A stretch of 64,000 bases of DNA from Lacisediminihabitans profunda (GTDB taxonomy: Bacteria > Actinomycetota > Actinomycetes > Actinomycetales > Microbacteriaceae): NCBI RefSeq assembly GCF_008040105.1, contig NZ_VRMG01000010.1, positions 1 to 64,000 on the forward strand, written 5' to 3'. Positions 43,175 to 52,072 of this stretch are shown piece by piece (position 1 is the stretch's first letter; each line of letters begins with the position of its first letter). The notes under the pieces were generated by a model. The model worked only from the letters and a program-made list of their open reading frames with translations, had not been told where the DNA came from and did no database searches. The position numbers and the translations under genes are program-made.

Positions 43175-44118
43175 CCCTCGCAACCGTCCTCGTTGACCTG
43201 GTCCAGGTCTTGCTGTTCGCTGCGCTCGCACCGGTCTTGATCGGAGTGACCCGTCAGGTTCGCGCTCGGCTGGAGGGCCGCGCGGGCGCCGGAATTTGGC
43301 AGCCGTGGCGAGACATCCGCAAACTTCTGGTGAAGCAGCCGGTGAGAGCGCCCGGTAGCAGCTGGATTCTTCGAGTAGCCCCGCTGGTTCTCACCATCTC
43401 GAGCCTGGTTCTCGCGGCGCTGTTGCCGCTGGTGAGCACCGTGGCCGGGCGGCTCATACCCGGGGACCTTTTCGTCGTGGTTTCGGTGCTGTTGATTGGG
43501 GCGGTCGCGCTGGCCCTGGTCGGTCTCGATGCGGGAACGGCCTTCGGAGGGATGGGTTCAAGCCGGCACATGACCGTTCTTGCTCTCGTCGAGCCGACGC
43601 TGCTCCTGGCGATCTACGCCCTTTCCATTCCGTCGGGCAGCTCCAATCTTGCGATCATCGTCGATTCCCGACTGGCAAACCCGTCGATCATCGTGTCCCC
43701 CGTCGGCTTGCTCGCGATGGCGGCATTCATTATCGCCGTGGCGGCTGAGACCGGACGCCTGCCGGTGGACAACCCGTCCACGCACCTGGAACTCACGATG
43801 ATGCACGAAGCGATGCTGCTCGAAAGTACCGCAAGGGATCTGGGCTGGCTGGAATTCGGTTCCTGGCTGAAGCTGACCGTGCTTCTGGGTTTGATCGGCA
43901 ACCTCCTCATCCCGTGGGGGGTTGCGACGACGACGGATCCGATGCAGGTGGTGGTGGGGGTACCCGCTGTGATCCTGAAAGTGCTCGTTCTCGGGGGCAT
44001 GCTGAGTGTTGGCGAGGTTCTGCTGGCCAAGGTGCGACTCTTCCGTGTTCCCGAACTCCTGGCCGGTTCATTTGTCCTGGCTTTTCTCGCAGTGGCCGTG
44101 TCGGCCATGGTCCCCTGA
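43171..44118 (+). CDS. HycD/NuoH-like membrane subunit
   Basis: A 315-residue membrane protein with ARLEGRAGAGIWQPWRDIRK and AAETGRLPVDNPSTHLELTMMHEAM, the NuoH/HycD motif that lines the quinone-like cavity and connects to the peripheral arm. Eight helices fit. GTG 43171 overlaps the previous stop. The acidic residues of the E-channel region (DNPSTHLELTMMHE) are kept, so coupling might still occur although the redox subunits have lost metal ligands. Confidence 0.9.
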   Translation: MTLATVLVDLVQVLLFAALAPVLIGVTRQVRARLEGRAGAGIWQPWRDIRKLLVKQPVRAPGSSWILRVAPLVLTISSLVLAALLPLVSTVAGRLIPGDLFVVVSVLLIGAVALALVGLDAGTAFGGMGSSRHMTVLALVEPTLLLAIYALSIPSGSSNLAIIVDSRLANPSIIVSPVGLLAMAAFIIAVAAETGRLPVDNPSTHLELTMMHEAMLLESTARDLGWLEFGSWLKLTVLLGLIGNLLIPWGVATTTDPMQVVVGVPAVILKVLVLGGMLSVGEVLLAKVRLFRVPELLAGSFVLAFLAVAVSAMVP

Positions 44119-44127
44119 GAGGTCCGA

Positions 44128-44805
44128 ATGTCGAACAGCGTGTTTTCGGAACTGATCGGATTGAGCGCGGGCGCACTCCTGCTCACCTCGGTGCTGACCG
44201 TGTGGCATCGGTCGCAGCGTGCATCGATTCGGGCACTCGCGGTGCAGGGATTTGCGCTGGCAGCGCTCGTCGCAGTCGTCGCTGTTGACCGTAAGGACGT
44301 CGAACTCGTCCCGGTGTTCCTCCTCGTCCTGGCGCTCAAGGGGCTAGTTCTGCCCTGGGTACTGGCGCGCCGTCCGGGGGTGGTTGGAACGGAACGGGTC
44401 CGGATCGACATCGAGGACGAGTCGCCTCTTCTGAACCCCGTTGCGACTCTGGTGGCGGCAGCGTTACTCGGCATGGTGGCTTACGCGGTCACCTGGCCGC
44501 TGGTTGCGTCCAGCCCAAGCGCCGCCGCGCACGCCGCGCCGGTCGGGGTGGCGATGGTTCTCATCGGCTTTCTTGTGCTGGTGACCCGTCGTCGCGCAAT
44601 TTCGCAACTTGTCGGCTTCCTGGCGTTGGACAACGGCATCGCAACGGTTGCGTTCCTGATTTCTGGTGGTGTGCCGATCCTGCTCGAATTCGGGGCGTCG
44701 CTCGACGTCTTGCTCGTGACTCTGATTCTTCAGGTGTTCTCGCGACAGATGCGCGCGACGTTCGGTGACACTGATGTCGGCCGAATGAGGGAGTTGCGCG
44801 ACTGA
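44128..44805 (+). CDS. HycP/HyfE-like membrane subunit
   Basis: A 225-residue protein with about seven helices. The middle part LVPVFLLVLALKGLVLPWVLA and the C-terminal VTLILQVFSRQMRATFGDTDV are typical of HyfE/HycP; the family resembles NuoK fused to extra helices. It lies 9 bases after the HycD gene and its TGA overlaps the ATG of the next gene by one base. Confidence 0.85.
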   Translation: MSNSVFSELIGLSAGALLLTSVLTVWHRSQRASIRALAVQGFALAALVAVVAVDRKDVELVPVFLLVLALKGLVLPWVLARRPGVVGTERVRIDIEDESPLLNPVATLVAAALLGMVAYAVTWPLVASSPSAAAHAAPVGVAMVLIGFLVLVTRRRAISQLVGFLALDNGIATVAFLISGGVPILLEFGASLDVLLVTLILQVFSRQMRATFGDTDVGRMRELRD

Positions 44806-46277
44806 TGTTCATCATTCTGTTGGTTCCCGTCGCAGTCCCACTCCTGCTTGGGGCAGTGGCGCTCGTCCGCGCGGCATCCTGGGTGCGAAGGTTCTCCGGC
44901 GTTGTCTCCAGCGTCGCGATCCTGGGCTCGGGGATCGTCGCCGTCGTTCTGGGGCAGGGGAGCGCGCCGCTGTCATCCGCCGGTATCCTGCGCGCGGACG
45001 CTCTTTCTGCCTACATGCTCGCGGTCGTCGGCGCGGTGGGACTCGTGGCAACGTGGGGCGGGCTGGCTCCCCGGGCGGATGCCCCGGTGCACACCGAGGC
45101 CGGAAGGGCCCCGCTGGGCATGTATGCGGCGCTCGTGTGCATATTCCTTTCGGCGATGTCGCTGGCGGTGCTTGCCGACAACCTCGGAGTGATGTGGGTT
45201 GCGATCGAGGCGACCACGATCGCTACCGCCTTCCTGGTCGGACACAACCGCACCCGGCGTTCGCTGGAAGCGGCATGGAAATACGTGATCCTCGCCCCGG
45301 CCGGTGTGGCAATCGCCTTCCTCGGCATCGTGCTGATCTATGCGTCCTCCACCGGCACCCCCACACCGACACTGTCGTGGCTGGCGCTGACGCAGATGAG
45401 CCTGCACCTGGACCCCGCGTTGGTGAGAGTCGGTGCCGCGTTGGCAGCGCTCGGCTTCGCGACCAAGGCCGGCCTTGCCCCGATGCACAGCTGGCTTCCC
45501 GATGCCCACAGCCAGGCCCCTGCGCCTGTTTCCGCGCTCATGTCGGGAGTGCTGTTGTCGGTGGCGCTCTACGCGATCCTGCGCATTCAGGCGGTCGCGA
45601 ATGCCGTCATCGGTCCGGATTTCCTGCGCGCACTGTTGGTCGCCGGGAGCCTGCTCTCACTCGCGATCGCCGCGGCGCTGCTCTTGCGGCAGCGCGACTA
45701 CAAGAGAATGCTCGCGTATTCGAGCATCGAACACATGGGTGTCATGGCACTGGGTGCTGCCGTCGGCCCGACAGCGCTTCCGGCTGTGCTGCTATACATC
45801 CTCAGCCACGGTCTGATCAAGGCGAGCCTCTTCATACTTGCCGGGAGACTGCTCACAGCCGAGGGCACACCGATCATCTCCGACGTGCGAAGCCTGCTCG
45901 CACGCAGGCCGGGCCTGGCGGTACCGTGGCTGATCGGCATCGTCGCCCTGCTGGGTTTTCCGCCGTTCGGAATCTTCTTTTCCGAGGTCGGGATCATCCT
46001 CGCCGGATGGGCCACAGGGATGGGTGTGGTCATGTCGGTGGCCTTGGCGCTCATGTTGGTCATCTTCGCTGGAATGACCCGGTTGACAGTGGGCATGATG
46101 TTCGGGTCGGCTGACCTGCCGGCCCCGCGCGTGGATTCGGTGCTCGATCGATCTCCGCACGGTCCGATAGCGCCTCTGGCTCTGGCGCTCGGAGCGTGCG
46201 CGATCATTCCCTTCCTCTCCGGCCCAATCGGCACCGTGCTATCTGATGCCGCCGTGGCGTTGAGTTGGACGCCATAG
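44805..46277 (+). CDS. HycQ/HyfF-like antiporter-type membrane subunit
   Basis: A 490-residue antiporter-like subunit with about 14 helices: VMWVAIEATTIATAFLVGHN (helix 5 Glu), FATKAGLAPMHSWLPDAHSQ (conserved Lys), and RMLAYSSIEHMGVMALGAAV. It is the second proton-translocating module of the complex. The next gene starts at its stop (TAGTG). Confidence 0.9.
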   Translation: MFIILLVPVAVPLLLGAVALVRAASWVRRFSGVVSSVAILGSGIVAVVLGQGSAPLSSAGILRADALSAYMLAVVGAVGLVATWGGLAPRADAPVHTEAGRAPLGMYAALVCIFLSAMSLAVLADNLGVMWVAIEATTIATAFLVGHNRTRRSLEAAWKYVILAPAGVAIAFLGIVLIYASSTGTPTPTLSWLALTQMSLHLDPALVRVGAALAALGFATKAGLAPMHSWLPDAHSQAPAPVSALMSGVLLSVALYAILRIQAVANAVIGPDFLRALLVAGSLLSLAIAAALLLRQRDYKRMLAYSSIEHMGVMALGAAVGPTALPAVLLYILSHGLIKASLFILAGRLLTAEGTPIISDVRSLLARRPGLAVPWLIGIVALLGFPPFGIFFSEVGIILAGWATGMGVVMSVALALMLVIFAGMTRLTVGMMFGSADLPAPRVDSVLDRSPHGPIAPLALALGACAIIPFLSGPIGTVLSDAAVALSWTP

Positions 46278-47767
46278 TGAGCGAGGACACCGGAAGCAAC
46301 GTCCGCGCGGTTGATCGCACGGAACTCTTGCGCGAAGCATCCGCCCTCCTGGAGCGCGGCTACCGCCTTGCCCTGGTGGCGTGCCACGAAGACGACGACG
46401 TTTTTCGAATTGTGTACCTCTTTGCGGGGAGGTCCCGCGAGCAACCGATCGAGGTGGTCGTGTCTATCCCGGCTGACGACGCGTGGGTCCCCAGCCTCAC
46501 CGAGGTGTCATATTCCGCGGGACAGTTCGAACGCGAGATGTTCGACCTCTACGGCGTTCTGCCACAAGGACATCCGCAGCCACACCGCCTGCTGCGGCAT
46601 GCGCACTGGCCGCACTCCTGGCACCCGATGCGCCGTGATGCGAAGGTCGCTCCGGTCTTCGGTCCCGACATCGCCTCGTTCCCCTTTGTCGAGGTCGAGG
46701 GAGCCGGCGTGTACGAAATCGCGGTCGGCCCGATCCACGCTGGCATCATCGAACCAGGCCACTTCCGGTTTTCCGTCGTCGGCGAGACTATCGTCCGCAT
46801 GGAGACCAGGCTGTGGTTCCTCCACCGCGGCATCGAAAAGCTCTTCGAAGGACAAACCCCCGCCGCGGCGATCACACTCGCCGAGCAGATCACCGGCGAT
46901 ACTTCGATCGGCCATTCGCTGGCGTTCGTGGCGGCTGTCGAGGAGGCTTCAGGGATCGACGTGCCTGCACCTGACCTGCTGGTGCGGGCGCTCCTGCTCG
47001 AACTGGAGCGGCTGTACAACCACATCACCGATCTCGGCGCGTTGGCAAACGATGCCGGATTCGGCATCGCAAACGTCCACGCGCAACGCCTGCGAGAGTC
47101 CCTCATGCGAATCAACCGAGCTGTTGCGGGTCACCGACTGCTCCGCGGTTGCCTGAGCGTGGGCGGTGCGCGGGTGCGTTCGCTCCCCGACCCTGCGGCG
47201 CTGCGCGGCATCGCGCACGCTGTCGAGGAACTCGTCGACATTACGCTCGCGCATCCGATTGTCCGGGATCGCTTCGCTGGCACCTCCGTTCTTCATGCCG
47301 AACAGGCGCTAGCGTTCGGCACGCTCGGATATGTCGCCCGTGCCTCCGGGATCGACGTCGATGCGCGACGGGACCTCCCCTTCGTCGACCTCGGCGACTC
47401 GTTTCAGGTACCCGTGGAGACGGGCGGCGACGTGCTCGCACGCTATCTCATTCGTGCGCGCGAGTTTGCTGTCTCAACGACGGTATCCATCGACCTGATT
47501 GAGAGGCTGGCGGGGTCACTCGGACGCGGCCGGACAGTCACTCCCCGGGCAGGGGGAAGTGGGAGTTCCTTCGTCGAGGGATGGCGCGGAACCATTGTGC
47601 ACCGGGTAGAACTCACTGCGGCCGGCACCCTGAGCAGGGTGAAGATCGTCGACCCGTCATTCTTCAATTGGCGCGCGCTTCCGGCGGCATTAGCGGACAC
47701 CATTGTTCCGGATTTCCCGTTGACCAACAAGAGTTTCAACCAGTCCTATGCAGGCAACGACCTGTGA
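46277..47767 (+). CDS. HycE/HyfG-like large subunit lacking [NiFe] cysteines
   Basis: A 496-residue fusion of a NuoC-like domain (QFEREMFDLYGVLPQGHPQP) and a NuoD/hydrogenase-large-like domain (GPIHAGIIEPGHFRFSVVGE, LELERLYNHITDLGA). The L1 motif that would be RICGIC reads QITGDTSIGHS, and the C-terminal DPCxxC reads VDPSFFNW. All four nickel-ligand Cys are absent, so it cannot be a [NiFe] hydrogenase. It belongs with energy-converting-hydrogenase-related (Ehr) complexes. GTG 46277 is chosen; TTG 46265 would overlap the preceding gene more. Confidence 0.88.
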   Translation: MSEDTGSNVRAVDRTELLREASALLERGYRLALVACHEDDDVFRIVYLFAGRSREQPIEVVVSIPADDAWVPSLTEVSYSAGQFEREMFDLYGVLPQGHPQPHRLLRHAHWPHSWHPMRRDAKVAPVFGPDIASFPFVEVEGAGVYEIAVGPIHAGIIEPGHFRFSVVGETIVRMETRLWFLHRGIEKLFEGQTPAAAITLAEQITGDTSIGHSLAFVAAVEEASGIDVPAPDLLVRALLLELERLYNHITDLGALANDAGFGIANVHAQRLRESLMRINRAVAGHRLLRGCLSVGGARVRSLPDPAALRGIAHAVEELVDITLAHPIVRDRFAGTSVLHAEQALAFGTLGYVARASGIDVDARRDLPFVDLGDSFQVPVETGGDVLARYLIRAREFAVSTTVSIDLIERLAGSLGRGRTVTPRAGGSGSSFVEGWRGTIVHRVELTAAGTLSRVKIVDPSFFNWRALPAALADTIVPDFPLTNKSFNQSYAGNDL

Positions 47768-47784
47768 GCTGCTGAACTGCGCCC

Positions 47785-47940
47785 GAAGACGGGTCGGTTC
47801 TGGTCGAGCAGCACGACGAGTGGGAAGTCGGCGAACGACGCTGCTTCTCCGAGTCCTCCATGCTGGAGCTGACGACCATGAACGACCCGCAAGCGACCAT
47901 CGAGGAGGCGAACCTCATCCCCGAACTCACCGCCACTTAA
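47785..47940 (+). pseudogene. IS256-family transposase, C-terminal remnant
   Basis: The frame EDGSVLVEQHDEWEVGERRCFSESS ending MNDPQATIEEANLIPELTAT-stop resembles the very end of actinobacterial IS256 transposases (AEQHDEW..RRY pattern). Only about 50 codons remain and no start exists. It shows past transposition next to the hydrogenase-related cluster. The rest of 47941-48026 is the promoter area of the LysR gene. Confidence 0.6.
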
Positions 47941-48026
47941 ACTGAAGCAACTTATCCGCACGGTGTTGAGAAACTCCACCACTCAGCGCGGCGTAACTAT
48001 GCCAGAATCTCGACAAGGGGCAGAGT

Positions 48027-48965
48027 ATGAGTTTCAACCTCAGGCAGCTTGAGTGTTTCTTCACCGTTGCCGAGACGCTTCATTATGGCAGGGCGGCCGA
48101 AAGGCTCTTCATCGCTCAGTCCAGTGTGAGCGCACACGTCACGCAGCTCGAAGTGGAGTTGGGCGAGAGACTCTTCGCGAGGACGAGTCGGCGGGTGTCG
48201 TTGACCACCTTCGGCGCTGAGTTCCTGCATGAGCTCAAACCACAGTACGACGCGCTCGTGGTCGGCTACTCGAAGTTCCAAAAGGTCGCGTCTGGCGTGC
48301 GATCGCTGAAGCTCGCCCACACGCCGGAACTCGGCCACTGGCTCTTCCCGAATCTCCTTGACCTCATCGACCAGCTTGCAGTCGAGAGGCGACCCGCATG
48401 GCGCCCGAGGCTCATGCACACCCACGATCAGATCGAGGGAATAGTGAACGGCGCGGTAGATCTGGGCTTGTGCTGGGAGGCTAGCGTGCCGAATGGTGTG
48501 GAAAACCTGGTCATCGCACGCAGCCCATTTGTGGCGGTACTACGGCAGGACGACCCGCTCGCGCAAAAAGCCAGACTGCGGTTATCCGACCTTCGAGAGC
48601 GCCACCTCCTGGTCTCGCCGCGCCCGAACAACTCGTTCCTGGATGCCAAGTTGCAGAAGGCGATGGTGCAGGCCGGCCTCACGAGCTCTGCGCTTGAGGA
48701 GGTCGCGGGCTACGACGAGATCGGGATCCATGTCCGAACCTCGAGGGCTGTGGGCGTGCATCCGGCGCCCGTCGCCTCCATCAGCCGAACGCCAGGCGTT
48801 TGTTTCCGGCTGCTCGCCGAGGACGACCTTTGGGTGAATGTCTGCGTTATCTCAGCGCCGCGGGACAACGACGAGCAGAGGGCCGAGATGATCGAGCTGC
48901 TTCGCGTGGCAGCCGAGGCCGCAACCGAGCAGAACCGCCTATCGCTCTCGGAGACCTTGAGCTGA
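48027..48965 (+). CDS. LysR-family regulator
   Basis: A 312-residue regulator with an N-terminal HTH (LRQLECFFTVAETLHYGRAA, RLFIAQSSVSAHVTQLEVEL, about 5-45) and a substrate-binding domain with DLGLCWEASV and LLVSPRPNNSF. ATG 48027 follows AAGGGG. It is in the same direction as the catabolic genes downstream, 94 bases before the next gene, and is likely to activate them. Confidence 0.92.
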   Translation: MSFNLRQLECFFTVAETLHYGRAAERLFIAQSSVSAHVTQLEVELGERLFARTSRRVSLTTFGAEFLHELKPQYDALVVGYSKFQKVASGVRSLKLAHTPELGHWLFPNLLDLIDQLAVERRPAWRPRLMHTHDQIEGIVNGAVDLGLCWEASVPNGVENLVIARSPFVAVLRQDDPLAQKARLRLSDLRERHLLVSPRPNNSFLDAKLQKAMVQAGLTSSALEEVAGYDEIGIHVRTSRAVGVHPAPVASISRTPGVCFRLLAEDDLWVNVCVISAPRDNDEQRAEMIELLRVAAEAATEQNRLSLSETLS

Positions 48966-49059
48966 TTGATCGTATATGCCGATTGATCCCCTTCGGGGAA
49001 TGGGCATTGATGTGCCTCGGGTGAACCCACATCCTTGAGCGAAGGCAAAGGAGCCCACC

Positions 49060-49533
49060 GTGAAGAAACGCGCCCGTCTCGCCGCTGTTCTCGAAATACA
49101 GCAGCTGGTGGCGGAATTCGCGTACCGTCTCGACATCGGTGGCGGACTCTCGGTGCACGAGCTCTTCGCTGACGATGGTGAGTACTCGATCGACGGAGAG
49201 GCCTTGACGGGACAGGCGGTCATTGCGACGGCATTCGCCGAGCGCCAGGCTCGCGGGCCCCGTGTAAGCCGCCACCTGTTCACTAACCTCCGGTTCGCGT
49301 CAGTGCGATCCGAGGAGGCCGTGCTCACGGCATCCATGGTCCTGTACGCAGCAAACGGTGTTCCGGTGCTGGACTCCCATCCGCCCCTCTTGGTCGCCGA
49401 TTTCGACGCGGTAGTTCATCGCGTCGACCGCAGGTGGCGTTTTCGTCGTCTCGCCCTGGCGTCGATATTCCGCGGAAGCGGGGAACTGGTCACGCCCATT
49501 CAAGCCACCCCACGCACGAAAGGTTCGCAATGA
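49060..49533 (+). CDS. NTF2-like (SnoaL-type) protein
   Basis: A 157-residue protein with EIQQLVAEFAYRLDIGGGLSVHELFADDGEYSIDG in the NTF2 pattern, then LTGQAVIATAFAERQARGPRVSRHLFTNL. Such proteins often are the small subunit of ring-hydroxylating oxygenases or isomerase/dehydratase-like enzymes; no large oxygenase subunit is present. GTG 49060 has AAAGGAG upstream. Its stop overlaps the next start (ATGA). Confidence 0.75.
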   Translation: MKKRARLAAVLEIQQLVAEFAYRLDIGGGLSVHELFADDGEYSIDGEALTGQAVIATAFAERQARGPRVSRHLFTNLRFASVRSEEAVLTASMVLYAANGVPVLDSHPPLLVADFDAVVHRVDRRWRFRRLALASIFRGSGELVTPIQATPRTKGSQ

Positions 49534-50444
49534 TCACACGCATCGGCTCGATCACCCTCGAGGTTCCCGATCTCGAGGCTTCCATTGATTTCTTCCAGCA
49601 CAAGGTCGGCCTCGTCGAGACCGAGCGCGTCGAGCGCACGAGCTACCTTTCCGCGACGACTCGGCACCACGAGATGATCCTCGTCGAGTCCACCACGGGA
49701 ACTACGGCGCTCAGGCACTTGAACCTCGAGGTCGCTGAAGGCCAACTCGAAGCCACGGTCGCGCAGGCGATCGCCGCCGGAGCCGTCGACTGCGGCGAAT
49801 TGCGGCACGAGGGAATCGCGGAGGCCCACGTGCTCGAGATCCCGGGCGGTTTCGGAGTGAAGCTCTACACGGGAATGCAGGCGGTGCCAGAGCCGCCTGC
49901 GTCGGACATTGCTCGCCCCTACCAGTTCTCTCACTTCAACATCGGCGTCCCCGAGGTTGCGCCCGTGGTGGATTTCATGGTCGAGGCCTTTGGCCTGCGC
50001 CCCTCCGACTGGCTGCGAAGCAAGGAGCAGCCGTTCCTAGCGTGGCTGCACTGTCCCGTTGAGGGCGCTCCCCATCACGGTGTCGCGATCCTCGAGAGCG
50101 CCGACATCAAGCTGCACCACATCGCCTTCGACTACAGAGACGTTGCGGACCTGGTCGCGCGCGCGGACAACTACGTCGACACAGACCACTACCTGGTGTG
50201 GGGGATGGGCAGGCACGGCACTGGCGGCAGCGCCTTCGCCTATACGGAGGATCCCTCCGGGATGATGGTCGAGCTGGGCTCCGGCATGATCGTGATCGGA
50301 AAGGACCCGCGCTGGGACGGGCCCAAGGTGTGGTCAATGGACGACCCGCGTGGTGTTGACGAGTGGGGCTCGTCGATCCCTGAAAAGTGGCTCGCGAAGC
50401 GCGTCGAAGTGCGCTCACCTATCGCCCTTGCCGTGCGGCGATGA
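49530..50444 (+). CDS. Two-domain VOC-family extradiol-type dioxygenase
   Basis: A 304-residue protein with two vicinal-oxygen-chelate domains. The C-terminal domain keeps a 2-His-1-carboxylate iron site: His135 (FSHFNIGV), His197 (KLHHIAFDYRD) and Glu248 (GMMVELGSG), as in type I extradiol dioxygenases. The N-terminal domain is degenerate, as usual. It would cleave a catechol-like or related ring compound with O2. ATG overlaps the preceding stop and its own stop overlaps the aldolase start. Confidence 0.85.
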   Translation: MITRIGSITLEVPDLEASIDFFQHKVGLVETERVERTSYLSATTRHHEMILVESTTGTTALRHLNLEVAEGQLEATVAQAIAAGAVDCGELRHEGIAEAHVLEIPGGFGVKLYTGMQAVPEPPASDIARPYQFSHFNIGVPEVAPVVDFMVEAFGLRPSDWLRSKEQPFLAWLHCPVEGAPHHGVAILESADIKLHHIAFDYRDVADLVARADNYVDTDHYLVWGMGRHGTGGSAFAYTEDPSGMMVELGSGMIVIGKDPRWDGPKVWSMDDPRGVDEWGSSIPEKWLAKRVEVRSPIALAVRR

Positions 50445-51139
50445 TCCTCGGGCGAGGCAGTTCCCCGCGCGGGCTATTCCTCAAGCTTCCCGCCCCGCAG
50501 ATCGTGGAGATGGCCGCGCTCGCCAGGTTCGACTTCGTGGTGGTCGACCTCGAGCACTCAGCCCTCACCGACGCGGACTGCATTTCTCTCCTGCGGGTGG
50601 CTCGTCTGGCGGGCATCCCTGCACTTGTTCGTCTTCCCTCCGTGGATCGTGGCGCAATAAATCGATACCTGGAAGAAGGTGCCGTAGGAATCCAACTGGC
50701 CTCAGTTACGCGGGTCGATGAAGTCGTAGCACTCCGCGCGGCGACGCGAATGGCGCCCTCGGGGAGGCGCTCGGTATCGACGACGAACGCGATGTCGTTG
50801 TTCGGCGCCCTGTCCCTTGCCGACTATGTATCGGTTGCCGCGGACTCGCCACCGATTCTCGTCGTGCAGATCGAGACTGCCCACACCGTGGATCCTGTGG
50901 CCTCGATCATTGGGGCCGGTGCCGATGTGGTGTTCATCGGTTCGGTAGACCTGACGGTTTCGCTTGATTTTGACGCGAATGAGATCCGCGAGCGCGAACG
51001 CGCGATCCGCGAGGCGGCGGTAGGGGAGGGCGCCCTGCTCGGTGGCATGGCCGGGGCAGACACCGCGTGGGACTACACGATCGTCGGCTCTGACCTGAGT
51101 GTTCTGCAGACGGCGCTCAGGAGCGTGACCCGTGTTTGA
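50441..51139 (+). CDS. HpcH/HpaI-family aldolase
   Basis: A 232-residue class II aldolase with GLFLKLPAPQIVEMAALARF, VVVDLEHSALT (Asp/Glu/His active-site strand), VVQIETAHTVDPVASI (metal Glu) and VFIGSVDLTVSL (metal Asp). These enzymes split 4-hydroxy-2-oxoacids to pyruvate or a 2-oxoacid plus an aldehyde, a typical step after extradiol cleavage. It is slightly shorter than HpcH. The overlap with the dioxygenase gene supports a shared pathway. Confidence 0.88.
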   Translation: MILGRGSSPRGLFLKLPAPQIVEMAALARFDFVVVDLEHSALTDADCISLLRVARLAGIPALVRLPSVDRGAINRYLEEGAVGIQLASVTRVDEVVALRAATRMAPSGRRSVSTTNAMSLFGALSLADYVSVAADSPPILVVQIETAHTVDPVASIIGAGADVVFIGSVDLTVSLDFDANEIRERERAIREAAVGEGALLGGMAGADTAWDYTIVGSDLSVLQTALRSVTRV

Positions 51140-51935
51140 GTCCACCGACCCCAGATCTTCCCTGCCGGATTCGGCAGGAGCCACAGTCACACCGGCGGTC
51201 GACGCGACCATCGTTGAGTTCGGTGCGCGGTTACCGGATCACGAGGACGGGACCAGTCGTACGTGGAAGGGCGCGTCGCAGCGATTGACCTTCGCCTACA
51301 CTCGATTTTTTCCGCCAGGCGGTACCGTGCACGTGGCCGGTGAGGCTGCGGAACACCTTGTCTTGGTGCTGGGCTCAGCAATACGAGTCGAATCCGGCGC
51401 AGAAGTGGTGGATGTTCCCGCGGGCTCGATTGTCATCGTTCCTGCAGGTGATAGTCGAATCACCACGGAGGGACCGACCCAGTTGCTCAGGGTGTTCAGC
51501 CGGCACGATGGGCTGCCGGGAAGTGCAGATATCCGGCATTACAGGCTTGAAGTCCCTCCCGAAACAGGCAGGTTCGGGAGGATCTACACAGGAGCGAACA
51601 TCATGGTCAACGTGATGTACCCCACAGAGGGGCCGCGCGACACGAACCACCTCTCGCCGCATAGCCATGACTCATTCGAGCAGTGCTCTGTGACCCTCGA
51701 TGGAGAATTCGTCCACCACCTGAGGTGGCCGTGGAAGGAGCGGTTAGTCGATTGGCGAGAAGACCTGCACCGCGCGGTATCGAGTCCGTCGTTGACAGTC
51801 ATCCCCGCCGGCGTCATACACACCACTCGCGCCGTCGGCGACGGATCGCACCTGCTCATAGACGTGTTCAGTCCGCCACGCGAAGATTTCGCCGCAATGC
51901 CGGGCTGGGTCCTCAACGCTGCCCGTGACGACTGA
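51132..51935 (+). CDS. Two-domain cupin protein
   Basis: A 267-residue bicupin. The N-terminal cupin (FFPPGGTVHVAGEAAEHLVLVL, VPAGSIVIVPAGD) lacks the usual His pair, while the C-terminal cupin (NHLSPHSHDSFEQCSVTLDGE and IPAGVIHTTRAVG) has HxH and a late His that can bind a metal. It might be an isomerase or hydrolase of the same pathway. GTG start 51132 overlaps the aldolase stop by eight bases. The function is unknown. Confidence 0.75.
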   Translation: MFESTDPRSSLPDSAGATVTPAVDATIVEFGARLPDHEDGTSRTWKGASQRLTFAYTRFFPPGGTVHVAGEAAEHLVLVLGSAIRVESGAEVVDVPAGSIVIVPAGDSRITTEGPTQLLRVFSRHDGLPGSADIRHYRLEVPPETGRFGRIYTGANIMVNVMYPTEGPRDTNHLSPHSHDSFEQCSVTLDGEFVHHLRWPWKERLVDWREDLHRAVSSPSLTVIPAGVIHTTRAVGDGSHLLIDVFSPPREDFAAMPGWVLNAARDD

Positions 51936-52072
51936 TCGTCCCGCGCGTTCGATCTGTCCTGCCTATCGATGGCGTTCGGAGATCGCCGATTGATGCGCCG
52001 CCGTGGGTGGGCGATCCTTCACAGATGCGGTACCCGCACAACCAAGAGTCAATGACGACTAAGGAGCAACAC

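Noticed and set aside
46277-47767. A functional [NiFe] hydrogenase or formate hydrogenlyase
   Set aside because: All four nickel-ligand cysteines of the large subunit and three of four cluster cysteines of the small subunit are absent.
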